Shown: positions 1-11,030 of the stretch, one piece after another | How positions within the stretch are numbered: the stretch's first letter is position 1 | How the letters are laid out: every line of letters begins with the position of its first letter | Source of the DNA: Xylaria sp. FL1777 | Lineage: Eukaryota; Ascomycota; Sordariomycetes; Xylariales; Xylariaceae | NCBI GenBank assembly: GCA_022578965.1 | Contig: MU400553.1 | Coordinates: forward strand, 1-64,000 | Direction of reading: 5' to 3' | DNA: 64,000 bases | The notes under the pieces: generated by a model | Told to the model about the DNA's origin: nothing | The model's database searches: none | Seen by the model: only the letters and a program-made list of their open reading frames with translations | Position numbers and translations under genes: made by a program

Positions 1-2700
1 AAAAAAACATTAGTTAAGCAAAATAGTTTATAGCAGTTAATATTTTAAATAAATATTATACTATTAAAATAGCTAAAAAAAAAAAATAAAAAACTACTAT
101 ACAAATAGTATATAAACTATATAAATATATAGTTATGCTATAAAAACTATAAAATATATTAGTTAGCTTTTAATATATAATAATAACAATTTTATAGAAG
201 TTTTTAAATAAATTTATATTTATTTATTTAGATAATATTTTAATTTACTTTAAAATACTAAAAAAACATAAAAAACATATAATTTAAGTGTTAAAAACAT
301 TTAAACAAGCAAAATTACGACTTAATATAAAAAAGTATATATAGCATATATAAAAAATTAACTTTTTAAGATTTATAATTATCTTAAAACAAATATAAAT
401 TTAATAGTTAAAAATTAACATAGTATAAAACTAAAAAATATTTAATTTAGCTACTGTTATAAACATATAATAAGCATTAAGATTTTTAAACTATATTTAA
501 ATGTTAATTTAAAACTTTAAAAAAATGGTATTTTATTTTATAAAGTATACAAAGAAAAAATACAAAAGAAAATTTTTTTTAATTTTAAAAAAAGCTTAAG
601 AAGCTTTTAAAGAACTAAAACTAAAAGTTACTTTTAATTTTGTAGTTAAACTACTTAATTTATAAAAAAAAAAAAAGCTAAAAATAAATGTTTTAAATAG
701 TATAATTATAAAAGTTTTAAAACAACTAAAAAACAACAAAAAATAGCATTTAGTAGCTTATTATTTTAAAGCACTATAAAACGTAGTATTATAATACTTT
801 ATATATAACAAAGAACTGCTTATAATTATTATAGTACTTAAAAAGTAAAAACTGTTTTTTATAGAAATTATAAAGCTAATTAAAATTTATTTAAATTATT
901 AAAACTTAACGAAATTTATAATTACATAAGAAATTATTAAACAACATAAAAATTAAATAGTTTTTTTTTTTAAATTTAATTTTAAGATATGCTATATTAA
1001 AAAAAAAGAAAACATTTAAGCAAACATATTTAATTAACAAAGTTAAAAAGGATTTAAAGTTTTAAAAAAAAACATTTAAGTATTATATTTTTAAAGAAAT
1101 AAAAGCTTAAAAGTTAAAGTTATACTTAAAAACTTTATAAATATATAGCTATAATAAGCTTATAATTTAAAAAAGTTAGTATAGCTATAAAAGCACAAAA
1201 GATTAAAAAATAATAAGCTAATATATAAACATAAGGTTTATTTACTGGAATTTTTATAAAACAAGTTTATTAAGGAGTTTTATAAATACTTATTATATAA
1301 ATACTAAAAAACAACAAAAATAGTTAAATAATTATAAAAAAAATATAATTTTTTAAAACTATAAAATATAGTTAAATTTATTGTAAAAAAGTGCAATATT
1401 TGCAATAAAGCTAAAGTAGCTTAACATAAGTTTTATAAACTATTATAACTTATATAAATATTTAAATAAACATAACATACTATTGCTTAAAATTTTATTA
1501 TAGCATTACTTTTATTAACTAATTTAGTTATAAAAATATAATATAATAAAATATAAGTTATTATTAATAAACTTATTAAGTATGCTTATTTTTTATTGTT
1601 TAAAGGAAATATAATAGCTAAATAACTTATATATGTTTTTATATGTTAATATTTAAATAAATATAAGCTACTAAAGAAAATTATTTTAAACTAAAATAAA
1701 TTGTTTATTTTTAAGTTTAAAACTAGTTTTTTTAAATTTATTAATATTAAACTAAAGTTTTTAACTGTTTACTACTTATAAACAAATAAATAAATAAAAA
1801 AACTAAACTAAATACTAGAATAATATTTATAAAGTTATATTAACTATTAATAAAACAATTAAGTAAAACTATTATTAATAGCATAGATTTTATATAATAT
1901 ATTAATAAACAAAAATATAAACATATTTTTATATAAAGCTGTTTATAAACAGCAAGCAATTATTAAAAAACAAGAAAAAATATTAATAAAAGCACTTATT
2001 ATTTTAACTATAGTACTTTAAGCAAGAATTATTGCAACAGAAATTAAAACAATATAAGCTAAACTGCAACTATGTTTTTAATTTTTATAATAATAAATGT
2101 TAATATATTATAATAAAAAACGAACTAAAGAATTAACTTTTAAAAAAGAAAACAAAGTTTACTTATTATAACAAAAACAAAATGTAAACATTAATATTTT
2201 TTAAATTAAAACAAAACAACTAAATAATAAATTAAAATTTAAAAAACTTAGCTTTTTTAAAATTAAAAAAGTTATTTTACTTATTAACTATAAACTATTA
2301 TTACTAAAAAATATGCAAATTTATTTTATTTTTTATATTTTTTTATTAAAACTAGTACTTATTAAAATACTTATTAAAATATAACTAAAAATAAAAATAA
2401 ATTAGAACGTTTATAAAGTTAAAAGTATACTAGATTTTTGTTAAAATAACAATAACTTAAAGTATTTTATTAAATAAAAAGAATATTTATATGCTAATAA
2501 TACTTAAGAACTTAAGAAATACTTAAGAACTGCTAAAGTAGTTATAAATTAATTTTATTGCTAATATTTTAACTGCTTAAAATTAAGAAAAAAAGGTTAA
2601 CCTTAAAAAAAACGCTTAAAAAATTTTAATTAAACTTAAATAAAGCAGCTTATGTTACTTTAGCTTGCTTTTTTTATTGTTTTTGCTTTTTTATTAATGC
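1..2700 (+). mobile_element. RIP-degraded Ty3/Gypsy chromovirus (pol relic)
   Basis: No open frame survives, but translating through stops recovers the order of a Gypsy pol. About 500-600 gives the end of reverse transcriptase, with an EAFKELK segment at 600. RNase H follows at 600-965, with HLVAYYFKAL from 747 and then NKELL. The integrase zinc-binding part has CNICNKAK near 1390, and the catalytic core runs about 1490-1930. A chromodomain-like tail lies at about 2408-2575 (KYFIK*KEYLYANNT*E). Tryptophan and arginine codons have become stops, and the integrase aspartates read as Asn (codons near 1491 and 1689), which is what C-to-T change on both strands gives. The 5' end lies outside the window and no LTR was recognised. 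Very confident for a Gypsy chromovirus, less so for its limits. Confidence 0.88.
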
Positions 2701-4170
2701 TTTTTGTTTTTTTTTAATATGCTTTATTTTGTTTAGTTTATTTAAAAACTAAAGCTTTTGTTAAATTATTTTAATACTTTTTGCTTTTAAAAAACGTTTT
2801 TGTGTATAAAGCTAAGCTAACTTGCTTAAAACAAAGTTAAAGCTATTTTAAGCTTGTTTTAATTTTTTTTAAACTAAAAGTAGCTGTTGCTTTATTTGCT
2901 TTTTTTTTTTTTTAAAACAATAGTGTTTAAAAACTATATTATTAATTAAGTTAACTAGGACTTTTAATTTATTGCAAAAATAACTAGCGCGTACGCATTT
3001 AAAACAATAAAACATATTATTTGTTATTTTGTATGTTAATAACTAATTAAAGCAGTAAAAACAAGGCATAACTTTATAGCTAATAAAATTAATAAAGGAA
3101 GCAAAAATAAATCTTTGCTTTGTTTTAAATAAGCAGTTAGTTTTTTTAATGCGTTTTAATATTATAACATATAAGAAAAAAAAAAAAAAAAATACTTACG
3201 GAAAATTATTAAAACAACAATTCTAGAAAAAAAGAAATAGTATTACAAAATTAGCATAAAGGTAGCTTTTAAAGCAGCTTAATGCTTTTATATATACTAT
3301 ATACCTTTTTTTTTGCTAGCTAAAACTAAAGTTATGTAATAATTTATTTAGCTTACTAAGCTTATAGTAATTTAAAGCTTATTAAGCTTATAGTAATTTA
3401 AAGTTTACTAGGCTTATAATAATTTAGTGCTTATTAAACTTGCAGTAATTTAAAAAAAGTTACTACTTTTTTTACTTTTTTTTTTGTTTATATAATTATG
3501 CACTTTTTATATTTAGTTACTTATTTAGTTCTAGTTTTTTAACTATTAATTTTTTATAACTATTAAGCATTAATACATTTATTACTTTTAATTTTTTAAG
3601 ACTTTTATTAATACATAGTAGTAAAAGTACTTTGAAAACTTTTTTAACGGACTACTATTAAAGATCTTATTATTATTTGCAAATCAAGATCTCAAAAGTA
3701 AACCTGTTATATTAATATATAATAAGTTTGTTATATATAATAATATATATAAATTATAAAGCTTTAAAAAAATAATATTGCTTAGTAAATATAATAGTAA
3801 TAATTTGTTTTTAGTTTATAGTAAAAATAACTATTTAGTAAAAAGTTTATAATATATTAGTAAATATATACTAAAAAAAAATAAATAAAAATTAAAAGCA
3901 TTAATAATATAAATATTAAAAAGCATTTATAAATAGCTTTATTTTTATAAATAGCTAAAATAGCTATTTAATAAAAGAAATAATTATAGCTTTTAAGCAA
4001 TATAAGCTATAATATATACTATATAACAGTTATTATACAAAAACCTAAAGAGCACAAACTAGTTTTACCTAAATTAGTAGTATTTATACATAGTTTTTTA
4101 GTACTGTACTTAGAAGATGTTTTTCCTTTAATATTTACTTTTTTGAATATAGATCTAACCTTACGTAGTA
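2701..4170. other. AT-rich RIP-type DNA, unresolved
   Basis: This continues the same extreme base composition after the chromodomain relic. It may be the 3' untranslated part and LTR of the same element or a second decayed element. I could not read any protein in it. It holds a four-copy 26-bp tandem repeat, and composition returns to normal abruptly near 4150-4180. Confidence 0.7.
3352..3455. repeat. 26-bp tandem repeat, four copies
   Basis: Four consecutive 26-base units (3352, 3378, 3404, 3430) share the core CTTATAGTAATTTAAAG. Units 1 and 2 differ at one position. Units 3 and 4 carry more transitions, as expected if RIP acted after amplification. The repeat lies within the AT-rich block and may be part of an LTR or untranslated region. 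Confidence 0.85.
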
Positions 4171-4371
4171 ATTACAAAGTTCTGGGCCAGTATTCAGAAG
4201 GCACATATAAGCAGTCCCGCTATTCCACTTTTTATGTATTGTAGCTGAATCGCCAACTAAAGGGATAGCTAGCTACCTAGGTAGGTAGGTAGGTGCTTGG
4301 GGAGCTTTAGATGCCTCCTACACTGTGCCACAACACGCCATATTCCCAGCCACACAGTATGTATACACAGT

Positions 4372-4729
4372 GCTTGGATGGACAAAATTAACTGGCGTCC
4401 TTGGCAATAGCTTATAGTGCGAATAAAATAAAAAACGCACGGTCTAACGGTCCGGCAGACAGAGTACCTAGGTAGGTATCGGGTCGTCAGCAGCCCGACT
4501 TAATATTAACAGGTAAGCTAGCACTCTTGTAGGCCCTTAGCTACGCTTATAGCTAACGGCATAGTTAGTACCTAGGTAGCTTGATACGCCTTTACTTTAC
4601 TATTCATACTTTACAGACTCTTGACGGCCCGATATGATGCATACCGGACTGCCAGACCGTACGTGGCTTGTTTTATTCGCACTATATATCATTGCTAAGG
4701 ATGCCAGTCAATTTCATCCCAAATCTCCT
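4372..4729. mobile_element. MITE, family A, copy 1 (Tc1/mariner-like)
   Basis: Long terminal inverted repeats of about 90 bases: the left arm (about 4372-4460) matches the reverse complement of the right arm (about 4640-4729). Both arms share ACTGGC.TCCTT.GCAAT and AGTGCGAATAAAA. The right end is followed by TA, as for Tc1/mariner insertions. The outer left end is diverged, so that limit is approximate. There is no coding capacity. The terminal sequence matches the shorter element at 48494-48682, so this is a repeat family. Confidence 0.82.
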
Positions 4730-6687
4730 TAGTTTCGGCAGTTTAAACTCAGGTTAACAGGCTCCCTACCGTAAGTAAGTATGATTGCCTCCGCGCATTG
4801 ACAACTCATCGCCGCAAAGCTACCTTTCTTCTTACCGATACGTGCATAACTTTGAGGACAAGAAGTACCAGAAAATACTGGCGGTAGTATTTGTTGAAAG
4901 CAGGAATACACACACACTCTGAGAAACATGGAAAACTAAGCTCAACTTATGTATGTGGTTTTAGCACAGAGCTATACAGAGCTCGAGACACCGATACAAA
5001 AACAACTGACGAAGGTGGTACACCAGTTATAAAGAGATTAAAGGAGGAGAACCGTTTCCCATTATGGCGCCTTCCATTAGAAATACGACTCAAAGTTCTT
5101 GAATTCACCCTACTACTACGTATCGTCTCTGTCAGGAGCCCGAGCATATGTGCAGCTTCAACTCAGTGTATATGTATACATCTGACTCGCTCGTCTCTAT
5201 CAAGACAACGACCAACAAACCATTAGCCTCTTGGTATAGTCTGTTGCGAACATAAGTATCTCATCAGCGTGGAGATGTGTAGCACCTACAGCAGATCAAG
5301 GAGTGCCATGTGAACGAAGTTCTTAGATCCATGTCACAGATCAAGTTTGCTGGGTTCCCGGGCCCTCCCGATCGATTAAGATCTCCCTAAGAAGCTGACT
5401 GGGGTCCATAGATAGCTTTGTGGTTTCTAGGTCATACTTATTAGCCCCTGTTGACCTAAGGATATCCGAGCTTCTCTCTCGCTGGTACTTCATGATGATA
5501 AGCCCTATCGATATGGGTAGGCCCTCAATAAGATTTAATCTCGAGCGTGAGCCAAGGGCGAGCGGCGGACTAGGATCGAAACCCGTTCACTTTCTTTTCC
5601 AAGTGGGGTAAGCGCGGAGTGCATGCCTCAGGTGCCTCTGAATATGTAGGTAGATTGGGGGAGTGGTACTACTGAGGTTGGGAGCTCGTCTCACTTGCGC
5701 TAGGAGTTTTGCTCTTATGCTAGGCTAATCTCAAAGAGAGTGCAAACGCTGTGCTTGTTAAGCAGAGTGCACTCCCAATGTGCTATCTCTCTAGAGCGAA
5801 GATGAGCGGCATATAGATAGGTAGAAGATGCACCGACTCGAATCTATAATAAATGAGAATTCAATCTCGATGAGTATCAAGCACTATTTCATGCTCGACA
5901 AATTCCTCTTGGCAGTGTTTCTACCCTATGAGAGCCCTGTATCTTCACGGGCGGGTAACGAATGAGCTAATAACAACATGGTTTGATACAAGGAGAATAA
6001 GTCGTTGCATGTCGCAGATCGGATTACGAAAGGGATAGCAAACAAATGTAGACCCTATCATGTGCATATATTTTGAGATATAGTGAATAAAAAGGCGTGC
6101 TGCCATATACTTGGTTGAAAAGATGACTACAATATAGCTGATGAAGTTATCGTTGCTCTAATAGATAGATAATGAGCTACATCTACCTATACTAGACCAG
6201 GCAGAGCTATCGATCATCGGACGATAGAACTGAACACAATAAAATAACAAGAAAGGAAACGATTCATTGGCTAGCTGGCTCCTTGCTTCAGTGCCCCGTC
6301 CAGTGTAAGTCATTGAGAAAACGTGTCATATCTACTCGAAAGCCATGGTTGACGGACTGCGGGATGCGATGCCAACACGCTCTGCTATAGGCCCAGAAAG
6401 ATGAGGCATCTATTTATTGCATGTCATATTAGCTTCTGCAATACCACCTAAGTCAGGATTTGGGGTCAGATTAGCAATGTCATCTTACGCACCACCTGAG
6501 CACACCAGCATGGTAAAGCACCTACGGCCGGAAACCGATGTTTTTGGCTCAAGTTTTCTCTGTGTTTGGAACACCACACCAGAATGTAGCATATCATACA
6601 TAGTCAAGCAAAGAGAGTCTTCCCACTACTGAACAGCATATCATCTAAACCCTATTCCTTTTGTATGCCTCCGTGTTTGACCCCATC
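4730..6687. other. Gene-poor spacer
   Basis: Apart from the F-box-like fragment near 5050-5120 I see no credible gene. ORFs here are short, lack recognisable domains and have no supporting splice structure. CCTAGGTAGG-type tetranucleotide repeats lie just upstream, at 4273, 4464 and 4570. Confidence 0.6.
4891..5226 (+). pseudogene. F-box/2EXR-like fragment
   Basis: A 111-codon frame contains FPLWRLPLEIRLKVLEFTLL. This closely resembles the short N-terminal motif (LPLEIRLKIYE type) that opens many fungal F-box-like and 2EXR-domain proteins. The frame stops soon after and nothing following it looks like the rest of such a protein. The context is repeat-rich. I read it as a gene fragment; whether it is transcribed cannot be told. 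Confidence 0.4.
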
Positions 6688-7542
6688 ATGATTCCCAAAA
6701 ACAAGCGGAGGGTTCTCATCACAGGCTGCTCGGACGGTGGGATGGGAGCCGCCCTCGCCCGGGCCTTCCACAAGGCCGGATTTCACGTCTACGCCACGGC
6801 GCGCGACCCGGCGAGGATGACGCAGCTCAAGGCCGAAGAAGGCATCGAGACGCTCACGCTCGACACGCTGTCCCCGACGTCCATCGCCGAATGTGTCGAG
6901 AAGGTTTCCGGACCGCTCGACATACTCGTGAATAACGCGGGGCGGACGTTCCTCATGCCGGTCGTCGACCTCGACATCACCGAAGCCAAAAAGGTGTTCG
7001 ACCTCAACGTATGGGGGCACGTCGCAGTGACCCAAGCCTTCCTTCCCCGTATCATGGAGGCCAAGGGAATAATTGTGAACCAGACGTCCGTGGGCGCCAG
7101 CCTGACACTACCATTTCAATCCATCTATAACTCCTCCAAAGCTGCCATGTCGATGATCTCCGACACCATGCGCCTAGAACTCGAGCCCTTCGGCCTCAAG
7201 GTCATCGAGCTGCGGACGGGTGTCGTCAAGACGAATATGATCAGGACGATGCAGACGTCGACGTCGACGACAGTGCCCAAGGACTCCATCTACTACCCCG
7301 CGCGAGACAGACTAGAGCCGTCGCTGCGCCAGGAGCAGTTCACGGAAGCCGGCATGCCGAGTGAGCAGTGGGCGGAGGCTGTCGTCGGGGACCTGGTGAA
7401 AAAGAACCCGCCGTCTGTCATCTGGCGCGGGGAGACGGCTTTCGTGTGCTGGGTATTGTCGCTGCTGCCGCATGGGTGGGCCGATGGGTTCGCCAAGAAG
7501 ATAACGGGTCTTGGCGAGGTGGCACAGATCTTACGGAAGTGA
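6688..7542 (+). CDS. Short-chain dehydrogenase/reductase (AYR1-like)
   Basis: Intronless, 284 aa from the ATG at 6688. Classical SDR features are visible: the nucleotide-binding glycine motif TGCSDGGMG near residue 10, NNAG near residue 80, and the catalytic Tyr and Lys in YNSSK near residue 145, with an upstream Ser. The TGCS...ATAR layout resembles the group of NADPH-dependent 1-acyldihydroxyacetone-phosphate reductases, but such SDRs are often recruited to secondary metabolism. Its stop faces that of the bANK regulator 220 bases away. Codon use is clearly more GC-rich than in the PKS. It may be the left edge of the cluster or an unrelated neighbour; the substrate is unknown. Confidence 0.88.
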   Translation: MIPKNKRRVLITGCSDGGMGAALARAFHKAGFHVYATARDPARMTQLKAEEGIETLTLDTLSPTSIAECVEKVSGPLDILVNNAGRTFLMPVVDLDITEAKKVFDLNVWGHVAVTQAFLPRIMEAKGIIVNQTSVGASLTLPFQSIYNSSKAAMSMISDTMRLELEPFGLKVIELRTGVVKTNMIRTMQTSTSTTVPKDSIYYPARDRLEPSLRQEQFTEAGMPSEQWAEAVVGDLVKKNPPSVIWRGETAFVCWVLSLLPHGWADGFAKKITGLGEVAQILRK

Positions 7543-7764
7543 GGCTTGGCTTAGGTCAATGAGTTGCAGTCCGGAGTCCGGATGCAGGTTTCAGGGGTAA
7601 TAATTGCTGATGGCAATGACTCCCATCGACAGGCTCTGCCGACGGCACATGCCACTGTGAAATGACGGCTCTCTTGTGAACTCACTGATGTGGAACTCCT
7701 TATGGCTACGCTTGGGGGGTTCATACAATGTAAACTAGCACGTTGCCATGGACAATCTTTTAAC

Positions 7765-8839
7765 TTAATCTTTAAGCGCGGATCTAAAATTTACACTCTG
7801 CTTTACATCCACCACACCACTGGTAGTATTGTCAGCCTTCTGCGAAGGGTCAGCACCAGATTGCAGCAGCAAGCTAACGCCTGCATCAAACTCCATGTCA
7901 ATCGCAATGTGTAGGGGCGCTCTCCCGAGATCGTCGTAGCTATTCACCAGCTTGGAGTCCGACGAGGCATGGTCCAGCAGGACCCTCAGCACACTCTCGC
8001 GCCGTTTGAGGACGGCCCAGTGTATAGCTGACGAACAAGGTCGATTGTCGTCCCAGTGAGCATAGTCAATCCGTGCTCCGTTCTCTAGTAGCAATAGCAC
8101 CGCCTCCTCGTTACCTCCGATGACTGCATGTATGAGTGGGGTCAGTCCCTCGCTGTCCCGCTCGTTGCAGTCGCTGTTGTGCTGTAGTAGCATGCGGATG
8201 ATTCGACTAGATCCCTTCTTTGCTGCCATGTGGAGAGGACTAAGCCACCCTCTAGAGTTTCTCACCACCGGTGAGTCGGGCTTTGGACTCGGGCGAGGTT
8301 CATGGGGGGGTTCTAGGCCGGCACTTGCGGGACTGAGGCTGATTTCGGTCGTGTTGCTGGGGCGCTCCACAGGTGTTCCGACGGAGGATCGGGGCGTCAG
8401 AAGCCCGCGACGGGTCGGATATTTAGGCAGTTGAGAGATGGAATCATCCGGCGGAGTATTGAATCCAAGGAGGCTCATGTCATCGGACATTGCCGGGTCC
8501 CAACCTCCCGCGGACGTCGTAATAACGGCAGCATCTGTTTCCGGAAACAAGTATGATGAAAGCGCAAGAGATGAGTCGGGCGAAGGCTCGAAAAGAAGGG
8601 AAGTGCCTAAAGCCCCGGATGGTTGGGTCCGGGGATGCAGCACTTCCAACGTCTTCTGTAGCGTTTTCTTCTCTGAAAGCCGTCACACATGTCAGTGATT
8701 GCCGTCTAAATGGCCGTTGAGAGGGGCGGAGAGGGCGTTAGAGGGCGTGGCGCAATCACTCACCACGAAACCTGCGTTGAGCCTCGCGGTTCTGCTCACG
8801 TCTTCGCTCGAGGATCTGTTCTGCGCTGTGGTCTGCCAT
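7765..8839 (-). CDS. bZIP-basic/ankyrin (bANK) transcription factor, ToxE-like
   Basis: Two exons: 8839-8764 and 8672-7765. The 91-base intron has donor GTGAGT and acceptor TTTCAG; the protein is 327 aa. Residues about 11-28 form a fungal bZIP basic region (REQNREAQRRFREKK, with the NxxAQxxFR signature). No heptad leucine zipper follows. Instead there is a Ser/Pro-rich linker, and then about four ankyrin repeats between residues 165 and 305 (LSPLHMAAKKG, LTPLIHAVIGG, SAIHWAVLK, APLHIAID). Basic region plus ankyrins without a zipper is the layout of ToxE, the pathway-specific activator of HC-toxin genes, and of related regulators in secondary-metabolite clusters. A role as cluster activator is inferred from layout and position. 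Confidence 0.9.
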
Positions 8840-9469
8840 CCTTCGAGTTCACCTCGTCGGGGCTGGCACATCATGAACGAGACGGTCTGGTGAGAGAATG
8901 CAGAGTACTGGGACAGTTACGTCTGCCCAGTACAGTGTATCGTCTGTCCATCTGGACAGGGAGAGAGAGACATGGAGAGTGTATACCTTCGCAGGGCGAC
9001 GAGTGAAGGCAGCCTGAGTGATTGTTCCCGGGAATATCCCCGGGCAATGGCGCAACGAAGTCTACATTCAATGCGAATCGACAGAAACGCGCAAAATTTG
9101 TCATTCCTTCGAAAAGGCGGAGTTGCCTTATAGTAGTATTCGCAACACTGTAACACTCCATCCCCAGAAACGAGGGTGCACAAGACCCCGAATTGGATTA
9201 TATATACTACCTCGCGAGCTTCAACAACTGGGGCTACTGTAGGGTAGTTACACTAACAGTTGGTAACATTTGCATAATATGTGCCTCCGTGCAGATTTCT
9301 AGGCACAGAGCCCATGGCATGGCATGGTGCGCCCGCCATCGGCTCTTGGGGGCGCTTTATGAGCCGCGTCATGTATAAATCCTTCGTCCCTGTAGATTCA
9401 AACACCATGTGGGGGCAACACTGGAAAAACCGCCCTCGACTTGAGTTATCCCGTCGCTTCCGCTCTTTC
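8840..9469. promoter_or_regulatory. Divergent promoter, bANK regulator / alpha-beta hydrolase
   Basis: About 630 bases separate two divergently transcribed genes. Two dyads are visible: CTGTCCA-TC-TGGACAG at 8944-8959, and the perfect palindrome TTCCCGGGAA at 9025-9034 followed at once by a second CCCGGG core. A TATAAAT at 9374-9380 fits the rightward gene. Short ORFs here look random. Confidence 0.55.
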
Positions 9470-9502
9470 ATGTCACAACTCCGTACCCTAGCAGCCGTCG
9501 CC

Positions 9503-10367
9503 ATGTCTAGGCCCTCAATCGTTATCATCCCAGCAGCCTCCGCGCTCCCGCTCTTCTACGCCGAGGTTGTCGCCGGCGTGTCTCGACACGGCTACGACAT
9601 CGAAACGCTGCACATCCCCAGCGTTGGCCTAGTAACAGGTGCAAGACCGGGTGATCCCCCTACGATGTATGACGACGCGGCTTTTATCTCCGCCCACGTT
9701 ACTGGCCTCGCAGACGCGGGTCGCGACGTCCTGCTCGTTACGCACTCGTACGGGGGCACACCGGCTACTGAGTCAGTCCGGGGACTGGCTAAGACACAGA
9801 GGATGCTACAGGGCAAGCACGGCGGCATTGTCGGGCTTGCATACATGACTTCGCTTGTACCCGAAGTAGGACATCCTGCGTCAGCCTCAGCCGTAGTGCC
9901 GCCGCCTCAGGGGCAGCAAGCTCTAATGCTCGTTGGTGTCGGTGCCTCCTTTCCCACTTACATATAATGGAATGAGGAATCAATAACTGATATTGGACAT
10001 TACGGTACATTAGGAGGATGGCTGGTGTTACTACCCGAATCCTACGCTCACAGCCGAAGTGGTCTTCTCGGACCTCCCATTGGAAGAAGGCAAGGAATGG
10101 GGCAGCAAGCTCGTAAAGCATTCTGCCGCTAGCTTTACTAGCAACCTCACCTACGGGGGCTATAAAGATGTACCTGTCTCATACTTGATTGCTGAGGACG
10201 ACCGTTCTATTTCTCCGGCTTACCAGAAATCCCGAATCGAGATGATCGAACGCGTTAGCGGTAATAAGGTTGACGTTTCGAGCGTCAATGCTGGCCATGT
10301 CCCGCCAGTAAGTCAGCCGGGGCAGGTTATTGATTGGATTCTAGGAGTGGCCCGGAAACTCGCTTAA
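9503..10367 (+). CDS. Alpha/beta hydrolase (AB-hydrolase esterase type)
   Basis: Two exons encoding about 260 aa. The first ends at 9931 or 9937 (donors GTTGGT or GTCGGT, both in phase); the second runs 10014-10367. The start MSRPSIVIIPAAS fits the family's short N-terminus; an in-frame ATG at 9470 is an alternative. The nucleophile elbow is HSYGG near residue 78. A late Asp in AEDDRSISP and a His in NAGHVPP complete a credible triad. The fold resembles the small fungal group related to plant methylesterases and hydroxynitrile lyases. Substrate unknown; position next to the regulator and within the cluster suggests tailoring or detoxification. Confidence 0.82.
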
Positions 10368-11030
10368 GAAGTTTGGGGTGTCACCTTGTCTGTTCGTAGT
10401 TCGTAGCGAGTATCTGCCTATGAGCAAAGAGTAATAAGACTCGTATCACATCTGTGACAGTTGCGGTGTGACGATTTCACACTTTCACATCCGTTACCCA
10501 ATGAAAGAAAAAGTGAGATATGGTGGTCAAGCTAGATGGACGGGATCGGGCGGGATTGGACGGGATCGTGCCACGGTATCAGGTATGCTTTGTAATATTA
10601 CGACAAGGGAATAATGACACACACCAACGGTAGGCCACTACCACACGTATTTTTAAAGAGTAAATTATATTTTTAAACTTCTGTTCCAGATATTTACTAC
10701 TTTTATTGTTGGAAGTAGGTGGTAATGGCACACCCCCCCCCCGCTTCTGAAGGTGACTAGATCATATCCCCGTCTGACCACCACCCTAGCCAACAGCCTG
10801 CTATTACAACGCTCCCACAATATACACACATCAATACAACCCGCACAATTAACACCTCCATTAATAAGGTTCGCTTATTTCGACAGTACCTAAATGCTAC
10901 TAAGCTCGCAGCGTCGTTCGATTCCCGCCACTTTGGCAGATGGGTGCACCGTCCACCGATCTCCGTGATTTACAGTGGTCGACTGCCAACTCATATTGAA
11001 ATGTAAAATATGCAATCTAGTAACAGTACT
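10368..11030. other. Convergent intergenic spacer
   Basis: Between two converging genes. It holds GGACGGGATCG direct repeats around 10538-10569, a run of C at about 10731-10741 and a low-complexity AT stretch. No gene was seen. Confidence 0.6.

Noticed and set aside
3352..3455. Possible CRISPR array
   Set aside because: The units are directly adjacent with no spacers, and the DNA is fungal RIP-type sequence.
8692..8874. Small ORFs around the bANK start
   Set aside because: They overlap exon 1 and the intron of the regulator in other frames.
10731..10741. Run of C as a functional element
   Set aside because: A single homopolymer in a spacer; length may even be a sequencing artefact.
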